Positions 56,351-64,000 of a stretch of DNA of 64,000 bases are shown one piece after another. Position 1 is the first letter of the stretch. Every line of letters begins with the position of its first letter. A program made the translations under genes and the position numbers. This DNA is from Nannobrachium achirus. Lineage: Eukaryota > Chordata > Actinopteri > Myctophiformes > Myctophidae. The stretch spans positions 13,442,043 to 13,506,042 of the forward strand of contig OY997643.1 of the NCBI GenBank assembly GCA_963921795.1. Direction: 5' to 3'. The notes under the pieces are model-generated. The model worked only from the letters and a program-made list of their open reading frames with translations, was not told where the DNA came from and did no database searches.

Positions 56351-56760
56351 AAAGCTGGGTTCAAACCTGGATTTTTCAAGCGGCGCGATTACATACTGTA
56401 CAAAGTCAAGGCACAGTGCGAACGATCCAAACGGGGCGGCGCAAACGTCGCGAACGGCCGCCTCATTCGCGCCGCCCTACTTGGAAAAATCCAACTGAAG
56501 CGACCTTCGCTTCCCCCTGACTCCGAACATCGCGTCCTGACAGCCAATCAGCCTTGATGTTGTCCGGAGACACGGAAAGGTTTTTGGTGTTTGGTGTTGG
56601 GACAACCTTTTTCCGGGTGTTTCGCCTTGATTCCAACGGGACATTATTTTTTTTACCAACGTCGACCTGCGCGACCAAAGTGAAGCGATAGAAGCGACTA
56701 GAATAGAAGAAATAGCTTCAGGTTGGGACGCTTCCACTCCAGAGCTTCTTGTGTGAAACT
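56351..56760. mobile_element. Possible Harbinger-type MITE
   Basis: Left TAAAGCTGGGTTCAAACCTG, right CTTGTGTGAAACTAACAGG. Internal ATTTTTCAAGCGGCGCG and TTGGAAAAATCC form partial inverted pairs. Terminal agreement is loose. Confidence 0.35.
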
Positions 56761-56787
56761 AACAGGATAACTGCAGTTCAGTTTGTT

Positions 56788-56970
56788 CAGTGGCAGTGGC
56801 TTGTGATGCAGAGCGGCCTTTCGGGAGCCCAAAGGTTCCTGGTTTGATCGCTGGCTTATCCTGGCTTGTCAAAGTGTCATTGAGCAAGACAGTGAACCCT
56901 GAGAAGAAGGTGGCCTGCCAGAAATACTTTAGATCAAAGTGTGCAACCGCACTTGCAATTTCCCAGAAGT
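56788..56970 (+). mobile_element. Degraded tRNA-derived SINE
   Basis: GTGGCTTGTGATGCAGAGCGG (box A-like), GGTTCCTGGTTTGATCG (box B-like), then TCATTGAGCAAGACAGTGAA matching the conserved domain of the SINEs at 4.8 and 7.3 kb. Confidence 0.6.
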
Positions 56971-57241
56971 ACACCTTTCTAGTGCATAGTATCCCAGTGT
57001 GTGCTCTCATCTGGATTACAAAAAAAACTAAAAAGTGCTAACTTGATACAGAAAATGTTACTTACCAAGCTTAATCAGTAACTATACCATGCAGTCCTAT
57101 ACTGTATCTCATTATCAAGATTCAACAAATTGCAGATAGATAACCTATCAACAGTCCATACAGTATAGAGCATTGAAAAGGACATTGCCTAAGAGACTTT
57201 ACCAGGTTGGATGGATGTTGACGCAATGTGGACCAAAATGC

Positions 57242-57545
57242 TTAAAGGAGTAGTTCACCCCAAAATGACTTTTTTTCTATTGATTACTCACGCCATGGAG
57301 ACTTGAGTTCAATACTAGTTTTAGTTTTTTGTCGCATTCCTAAGACAAAAATGTTATAACAATAAATGTACCCCCATTCATTCCGGATGGGGTCCCCATC
57401 CGGAATCAATGGGGGTAAATGTACTCAAATCAAAATGTTGTCTTAGGAATGCGGCAAAAAACAAAAAATATTATTGAACTCAAGTCTCCATGGCGTGAGT
57501 AATCAAAAGAAAAAAAGTCATTTTGGGGGTAAACTACTCCTTTAA
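57242..57545. mobile_element. Self-complementary TTAA MITE (AGGAGTAGTTC ends), copy 2
   Basis: TTAAAGGAGTAGTTCACC and AAACTACTCCTTTAA ends with TTAA at both. Its centre holds a further hairpin (57361-57430; CCGGATGGGG/CCCCATCCGG) not present in copy 1. Confidence 0.88.
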
Positions 57546-57946
57546 GACAAATGTGAGGCGATGTTTTACAAACTTGCAAGATACACTGTCAAAACTATAA
57601 TGGAAAATGCCAAAGTTTAGCGCTCAAGGCTTTCCCCAGCCTTATAGTTCTTAAAGTTCTATCCGGTCCATTATGCTCAACGTTAGTGAAAAGCTGTAAT
57701 GAAACAAAGGCTAGTTTTCTAAAATGATCAACAACGGCAAGATTAGACCGCGTTGCAGCAGCACGCACTTGAATTAGCATACTAATACACAAGAGCTACA
57801 TCAGGTGAGAGAATAGAAGCTAGAAGTATGGCAGTAGCAGGTGTCTGAGCATGTTTTGACAACCTCTGTTTGAAGTGCTCTCACATCTATATGGAATGTG
57901 ACAGCGAAATGCAGCTCTACTTCATCCGCTTACACCATTTTAGATC

Positions 57947-58206
57947 TCGTCGTTGTCGGGCAGAAACCTCGTATCGCCAAGTTTCAAATGTGTACGTTCT
58001 TTCGCAAAGCAAAGCCCTGCTTCATCATACAAGGCTGTTGCACAAAAGTAGTGAAAACAGCAGATCTACAAGCACACAACGCCTCGCACCGCGAGGCGTT
58101 GTGTGCTTGTAGATCGGCTGTTTTCACTAGTTTAAATCATTTTTAAAATGATAAATGCAAAACTAACGGCTTTGGACATACAAGGTTTTCACCCGACAAC
58201 GACGAT
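57947..58206 (+). mobile_element. CGTCG-ended MITE (E family), copy E10
   Basis: CTCGTCGTTGTCGGGCAG and CACCCGACAACGACGATC ends. Hairpin 58051-58128 is nearly perfect (CACCGCG loop region). Closest to the family consensus. Confidence 0.92.
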
Positions 58207-60103
58207 CTGCAGCCCACGACACACACGCACGCACGTACGCACGCACACACACGAACGCACGCAGGCAACTCTATCTCTCTCTCTCTCTGTCTCTCTCTGG
58301 CACATCACATACATCAGTGAGCAACATCATCAAATTGTCCGTCCACCCACTCCCTCTCCCCCCGGTCGGCCCTGGTTTCTCCTCTCTATTATTTCCTTCT
58401 CCAAGTCACTCTCATGCTCGGTCTCCACGCTGCTCTCCCAGGCGCTGACCCCTGCTGGGTCCATGTGAAGTGGAGTTCTACGGCACGTTGTTGTCCTCAG
58501 TGTCTGTGCACACACATGTTTCAAGCCGTTCGTTTTAAAACAGCGGTCGAAAAACGTGCATGCAGCTTGCTAACTATCTACGGTTATATTTTTGATCTGA
58601 TTTTAGACCTAGTGAAATGAAAAAAATAAGTTACATGTAAAAAAAATGGAAAATAAACCATTTTGGGATAGCTTCGCTGTTACTACGTGTCATCTGTTTC
58701 AACACCCAACTCTAACCCTTACCCTAAACCTAACCTCTGTGGGGTGAGTCGCTAACCATCCCGACGCTCCTTTGTCGAACTGGCGGTCGTTCGAAAGAGC
58801 GAGATTTTCCCAACCATTTTTGTGTATTTTTATATCAAAAGTCCATAAAAGGCTATATCTTATTTATTTCCTGAGAACAAAAAAGAAAAAAAAAAAAGAA
58901 AAAAAACGTTCTGCGTGATGACATAGACAGGGTATCTTGAATATAAATGAACCTTTGATTACATTCACCTGTTTGATTCCCATTGCTGGCGCATTCCTCC
59001 AAACACAGCTGGTTTTAATTACAGAGCTGCTACTCCGTTTTGAATGTCATTCAGGATGACGTCCTGACTGTGTATTAGTCATTGTAAACTTCACGTGACC
59101 GTCCCATCCCCTGAAGGGCTGGTCCCTTCTGATTGGTTCAGAAAATCAGAGGCTTCCGTTTCAGACTGATACTTCAAAATAAAATGCCCCAAAAAAGACA
59201 TTTCAGCTCGACTTTAATGAAGGTCACAACCGTGTGAAGTGAGCGGTGCTGATGCTGATGCTGATGCTGATGCTGATGATGATGATGATAGACCTGCATG
59301 ACGTCATAGGATAGGGACATACGACATCAGTATTTGACACAGTGGAAAAACACTTGCACAGCATGTGAGCAGATGAGCTGCTTGCTGGATGGAGAGGCAT
59401 GATTCCTAGTAGACAAAATGTACTTGTGCAGAATCTCATGTACACACGTGTGTAAAATCACGTCATAATGACATTATGATAACGTCCTCCGGTGACTCCG
59501 GTGACGTTCAGAACTAGGCCAGATCACAGCCCATATGGGGATGATCTTGACGCCATTACCAGGACGTCATAATATGGACTATAGGATTATTGCTATTGTT
59601 TGTAATGTTAGTGAAATATGCATGTAAGTTTATATTCTGGGACATATCTGATTAGTTATGATATTTATCTGGCCTCGATCGGACCCCCTCTGATTAATCC
59701 AGGACGTCCGTTTTCGTGGGCAGGATTTATGTTGGTTGAAATCAGGTGACATTCTAGGCCAGATCAGACTAGTCATGGTTTGACTTGAGACGTCACTGAT
59801 TGGTCCAGGTCCTGACCGTGCTTGCTGGGCAGTCATAACAGTACATAATGGCTCTGTATGCAACACACAAGCTCACAGGGGAAATGCATCACACGCAAAA
59901 CACAACAATTATTAGTTGAACACTTGAGCCCTATTTGACATTTTCTTGTACAGTATGACTGTGTCGCCGCCAAATCAAAAACAGCAGAAAACACGCACAT
60001 ATGCAACACACGCACAGACCAACACTGAACACACCCACACACTCACTCACTCACTCACTCACTCACTCACTCGCTGCACCTATACTGTACTTGCTTAGGC
60101 TGT
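58207..60103. other. Low-copy block with short arrays
   Basis: CA and CT tracts at 58221-58299; telomere-like TAACCC remnants 58693-58735; (GCTGAT)n/(GAT)n at 59247-59289; (ACTC)n at 60040-60072. TGACGTCAT-type motifs are frequent around 59050-59600. No gene recognised. Confidence 0.4.
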
Positions 60104-60517
60104 CAGGGACGTACAGAGAATGTTAGAGAGGCAGGGGCTGAAATTTCTAAAAGGGCCTTTTGGTGAAAATATAGCAAATCGCAGACCTCCAAGTTCGCTC
60201 ACAGTTGAGCTTGGAGGTCGTCTATTTTCGGTGCGTGACGCCACACTGAACTAAGCATAATCAAGTCAATACTGGAGATGTGGCGTAACGGCATGGATTT
60301 CTACACAGAGAGGGCAATTATTTCATGTTAAGATGCTGCATTCAAGTTCAGGAGAGTTTGTACAAGGCAATTCTCTTGAATGCTGCCTTCAGGTGCATGG
60401 AAAGAGGGCATTAGCATTTCTTTCACCACAGTAAAAACTGCATTCATGGTCTGGAGAGGGCACTTTTTTTACAGACGGGTAGAAGGGCAGGGGCTCAAGC
60501 CCCCTTAGATGTCTATG
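60104..60517 (+). mobile_element. F-family repeat, copy 2, with variant hairpin
   Basis: Begins CAGGGACGTACAGAGAATG. Inverse of 27049-27473. Hairpin 60164-60230 with GCAGACCTCCAAG and CTTGGAGGTCGTC arms, matching the GACCTCCAAGC variant of copy 1. Confidence 0.78.
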
Positions 60518-60814
60518 TGTGCAGGCTGTAATGGGTGAGGCTGGCTCCCCCCTGGTGAGGGTGTGAAGGGAAGGAGGAGGTGGAGGCAGGCGGAGCAGAG
60601 CCCACAGACGCTGATGTAGTAATGATGGTTGGAGCAGGTAATCACTAGCACCTGATGATACCAGCGGGACCCCCAATCCCCCCCCAGCCCCCACCCCCCC
60701 AGTGCAACGCCACATTGCCACGCTGACAGGGACATACATTATTACCCCCACCACCACCCCCCTTACATATCTCCCAGCCCCAAAACATAACACCACCATG
60801 AAATTGGATAATAT

Positions 60815-61317
60815 GTAACCCATTTCGGTGTAGAATTATTTAATGCCTTAGCTATTGAAAAATAGCAGATATACAAGCTCACAGCGCTGCACCGAGTGCT
60901 GCGCTGCGAGCTTGTAGATCTGCTATTTTTGAAAAATCATGAACATGCGTGCACATTTTTCAATATATATTTTTCAAAGCAAACTTTTGTAAATCAAATC
61001 TCTGCTTCTGGGGGGTCCCTGGAACAACATATTTTGAGATGGGGGATTGCGGCCAAATAAATGTAATTTTGGGGGTCCTTGACATGAAAAAGTTTGAGAA
61101 CTGCTGATTCAGAGGAAGGATTTGGAAGTCGGGTAAAAGATCGGGTCAAAGATATTCAAAGAGTTGCACACATTTTCACGATTTAAAAAAAATAGCAGAT
61201 CTACAAGCTCCACAAGCTCACAGCGAGCTTGTAGATCTGCTATTATTCAATAGTTAAAGCATTAAATAATGGTTAAAGTGGTTAAAATCGAATGCGTTCC
61301 AGGTCTTTGAGGCTTAA
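60815..61317 (+). mobile_element. TTAA hairpin MITE (P family), copy P15
   Basis: Left GTAACCCATTTCGG (first T of TTAA changed), right TTAA 61314-61317 with a subfamily B-like tail. Hairpins 60858-60930 (GCTGCACCGAGTGCTGCGC centre, matched on both arms) and 61188-61246 (with a small tandem duplication ACAAGCTCC/ACAAGCTCA). Confidence 0.88.
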
Positions 61318-61677
61318 ATGTCTCCGGTGTGCTTTGCTTGGATCCCGCGTGCAGCCAGCGCCGTGTGGCTGCGGTATGCATTTTACACCTTCCATGACAC
61401 TTCTGTTTTATTCATAGTCCGGCGGCGTAGGAAGCGATAAGAGGCGAATTAGATTACCAAATAAATCAAGAGGTGCCGTTTAAGGGTAGCTATATCCGCC
61501 GCCGCGGCTGGGCTTCTTTGCCGCCACCGGCACGCCGCCGCAACATGGAGTGCGAGACCCGAGAGCGCCGTCTCGCCTGCTAAATATAGACGCCCGTTTT
61601 CTAAGATTCTTTTTCATCAATGCTGCTGCCAGGGCTGCGTATCACTTTACCATCATGCAAATGTCTTTATATCCATG
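61318..61677. promoter_or_regulatory. Candidate conserved non-coding element
   Basis: A 360-bp unique block between two transposons, with GAGGCGAATTAGATTACC, AAATAAATCAAGAGG, a perfect octamer ATGCAAAT (61655-61662) and a GC-rich core (GCCGCCGCGGC). It has kept its integrity while flanks filled with insertions. Purely compositional evidence. Confidence 0.28.
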
Positions 61678-61983
61678 CCCTATATCATACATGGGCAACT
61701 GGCGGCCCGGGGGCCACCTTTACTTAATGCGGCCCGCAGGTTAATACTGGAATACCGATATTTATTTCAGCTGTTAATTCCAAAAATGACCTGCTTTAAT
61801 TCCATGTTGCATCATGCAGCATGATGCATCGTATGATGCAAAATGCGTCATCATTCATGCTGAAATACTAAAATATCTCAAAACACATGCAGATTGAACA
61901 CAAAAAATAACTCAGGATTGTGTTGATCTTGTCCCAAACAACAATAAAATAAGATCTGGTTGTCCCAGAGGTGAACCTGCCCT

Positions 61984-62649
61984 TTAACTCTTTCTGTGCG
62001 AAAACCGAATAATCTCGGTTCTTTTTTCCAATACTAATTTTTTAATCTATTTCGCTTACCCTGAGCTGCTAGTAGCGACGTGGGTGGTCCTGGCTCCTCC
62101 ACCGCCTCCCAACGAGCCATTCTACTTGTCCCGATGATTTATTCCATTGAAAATGGTTTAGAAAAAAGTTTAGAGCCCCCCCAAAAAAACGCTGTTTCAG
62201 CAAGACGTATTAAGGATTACAAGAACCGACATTATTCGGTTCCTTTAGTAAAATGAATTAAATAATCGGAGGCATCCGGTCTAATTTAGCATCCTAGCAC
62301 AAGGCCGCGATTCTGTGTTTACACGGCCCGTAATGGGAAGAAAAGGCCGAGCCACGCCGCCCACTCCAATAGAAAAACACATCTTTACAGCGGATTTTCT
62401 CCGGATTGTGTTCCGAGGCCAGCAGACAAGTTATTTTGGCGGCTGAATAACTTTAGATCGCTCTTCTAAAAAATTATATAGTCGATTGCTAACTGATAGC
62501 TAACTTCCTCCGGCTCGCTAGCATAGCACTCATTCGAGTGAAAAGCCAAGCCAGTTCAGGCTGGCGACCCGGATGTGATAGTGAATGCCTACGGGAGAAT
62601 GGCTGGCACTCTAGCGGCACCTAGAGGCGCCCGGCAGCTATTGAGTTAA
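61984..62649. mobile_element. TTAACTC-ended insertion inside hAT-G
   Basis: TTAACTCTTTC on the left and TATTGAGTTAA on the right with TTAA at both ends. The 666-bp interior includes ACCGAATAATCTCGGTTC (a small palindrome) and AACCGACATTATTCGGTTCC. It may be a further non-autonomous TTAA element. Confidence 0.55.
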
Positions 62650-62818
62650 TTACTAGTATTAAAATGTGTGTTTTTTTTATTTTTATGTCCAATGTATTTA
62701 TTTGTATTTAAGTTCATAAAGTTAACATGAGTATATAACTAAATGTGTTTGAAATGTATTCAAAATGTTACATTTCAAGATTCCAATTAAAAAATAACAA
62801 TAATTCAGGATTCTAATT

Positions 62819-62886
62819 CAAAAGAAGCAAAAATAGCCGATCTACAAGCTCAAAACGCATCAGAGCTGCTATTTTTGCTTCTTTTG
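62819..62886. repeat. Hairpin module in hAT-G
   Basis: Outer arms AAAAGAAGCAAAAATAGC and complement, with CCGATCTACAAGCTC only on the left. The right inner arm has been deleted. Confidence 0.85.
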
Positions 62887-63038
62887 TATGAGATACTAGA
62901 ATGACAAAGTAGGACGTAGCAATATGCAATGTGGCCCTCTGGAGTGACGTTGGGAATATAGTGGCCCTCACCATCATCAAAGTTGCCCACCCCTGCCCTA
63001 TATATATATACTCTTTGTTGTACTAGGAATAGTATTAG

Positions 63039-63099
63039 CTGCATCTGCAAGCTCACAAAGTGTTGCGGCGCGATATGCATTGTGAGCTATTCGCTATTT
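63039..63099. repeat. Degraded hairpin relic
   Basis: CTGCAAGCTCACAAAGTGTTGCGGCGC then ATTGTGAGCTATTCGCTATT keeps the module's order outside any recognised element. Confidence 0.5.
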
Positions 63100-63287
63100 A
63101 AAAAGATAATTGCCCATAATTGTAGCTAAATGATTACATGTTTAATGTGCCGTGCCGGACCGTATGTCGCACAAACACAGATACGACTTTAGTAATCGAG
63201 AACCAGCCTCGTGCATATATGGAGATCCAGTTGAACAGAACTGTCAATCTGACCGATATTCCAGTATATGGGTATATAGGCTACCAT

Positions 63288-63655
63288 ACTAGTAAGACGC
63301 CTCAGGGCGACATGTGCGCCAATTCTTGGCCATCTGGCCAGTGACGTATATCGGACCAGTTACCCATAATGTGGAGATCCATGTACTGTATATAATAGAT
63401 CCCTTTTATGCCCATACATGGAGATCCCTGTCTGAGCCAGCTGCAGAGATATGGGCTGTCTTTCTCCATATATGGGCATTCCCATATGAAGCCCTGTTAG
63501 ATATGAGCTTAATATTGATGACATCAGGGATCTCCATATATGGGCATAAAAGGAACAAGGACAGACAGACGGGTACAATGTTCATACAATGGGTACGCTG
63601 GGTATTGCATAAATGGGTGGGGCATACGGTGCCCGGTGTCATACAATTTCATATA
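63288..63655 (-). repeat. CArG-rich dispersed repeat, copy S4
   Basis: Starts ACTAGTAAGACGCCTCAGGG (the inverse of the S1/S2 ends) and carries CCATATATGG at 63466-63475 and 63534-63543, TTAATATTGATGACATCAGG and ATTGCATAAATGGGTGGGGC. Confidence 0.78.
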
Positions 63656-64000
63656 TTGTATCTGCAACAACATCCAGTTTAAACACACACAAAATATTCA
63701 AGCCCAACACACAGCGCGGAGCGATTTGTTATTTATTTTTTACTTCTACTATTTTTTTAATTATTTTTTTAAACAAAATAAATTAAGTGTAAGGGGGTAA
63801 ACCCGCTTAGTAATGGGTAAATAATTCATGCCTTAGCTGTAAAAATATTTTCATTTTGATGAAAATAAACTCAAAACCAGTGCCAGCCGAGCTGCCCGGG
63901 GGAGCGATTTGTGTTTACATACTCTTGCCTCGTGTCGTCTTGGAAAGAATGAAAGAATACAGAGAGAGAAATGAAAACATGGATGATTAAAACCCATTTA
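63656..64000. other. AT-rich low-copy sequence to window end
   Basis: T-rich run 63728-63775. The last bases AAAACCCATTTA resemble the start of a TTAA hairpin element that would continue beyond the window. Confidence 0.4.

Larger units (their letters stand above)
61686..62995 (-). mobile_element. hAT-G element with nested TTAA insertion and hairpin
   Basis: On the minus strand it starts CAGGGGTGGGCAACTTTGA; the other end is ..AGTTGCCCATGTATG. CCCTATAT is duplicated exactly at 61678-61685 and 62996-63003. Contains GCGGCCCGCAGG and GTGGCCCTC text typical of this hAT type, a TTAA-flanked insertion (61984-62649) and a hairpin (62819-62886). Confidence 0.88.

Noticed and set aside
60389..60823. 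144-codon minus-strand frame
   Set aside because: Starts inside the F repeat and crosses CCACC-rich low-complexity DNA; no family resemblance.

Overview
The window looks like non-coding euchromatin of a ray-finned fish. Support for this: very long dinucleotide arrays (a GT/AC tract of about 170 bp, many CT/GA tracts), tRNA-headed V-SINE-like elements, non-LTR retrotransposon 3' ends with TATC tails, and a dense population of short non-autonomous DNA transposons with TTAA or 8-bp hAT-type target-site duplications (TSDs). I found no intact protein-coding gene. The long open frames are all translations of microsatellites or dispersed repeats. The only coding traces I would defend are a LINE ORF2 C-terminal remnant near 49.2-49.5 kb and an unrecognised open stretch near 21.5-21.7 kb.

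Layout. 0-5 kb: a CArG-box-rich dispersed repeat, a hAT MITE, nested GCGACC-ended repeats and huge GT arrays. 4.8-9.5 kb: two SINEs, the first TTAA hairpin element, a 490-bp MITE and a hAT MITE. 11-18.5 kb: hAT elements with good TSDs that carry other MITEs inside them. 18.9-21.3 kb: a 2.4-kb element with 11-bp direct repeats and internal tandem arrays. 21.8-27 kb: mostly low-copy sequence with microsatellites and one segment resembling a conserved non-coding element. 27-34 kb: nested hAT/TTAA/CGTCG elements. 34-41 kb: a minisatellite, CpG-dense low-copy DNA, a LINE 3' end and a local duplication. 41-63 kb: many TTAA hairpin elements, hAT elements, SINEs and further low-copy blocks. 63.3-63.6 kb: another CArG-rich repeat.

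The outstanding feature is a hairpin module of about 65-80 bp. Its usual arm reads ATAGC(A/C)GATCTACAAGC followed by (T/A)CACA(A/G)CGC, then a small loop and the complementary arm. It recurs roughly 50 times in 64 kb, whole or partial. It sits in unrelated non-autonomous transposons: TTAA elements with two inverted hairpins each, CGTCG-ended MITEs, several hAT families and others. Base changes in one arm are usually matched in the other, centres are trimmed symmetrically, and two copies of one hAT family differ in which hairpin they carry. A second, unrelated hairpin is also shared by two different MITEs. I read this as a modular palindrome that moves between, or is repeatedly rebuilt inside, non-autonomous transposons. 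Mechanism and function are inference.
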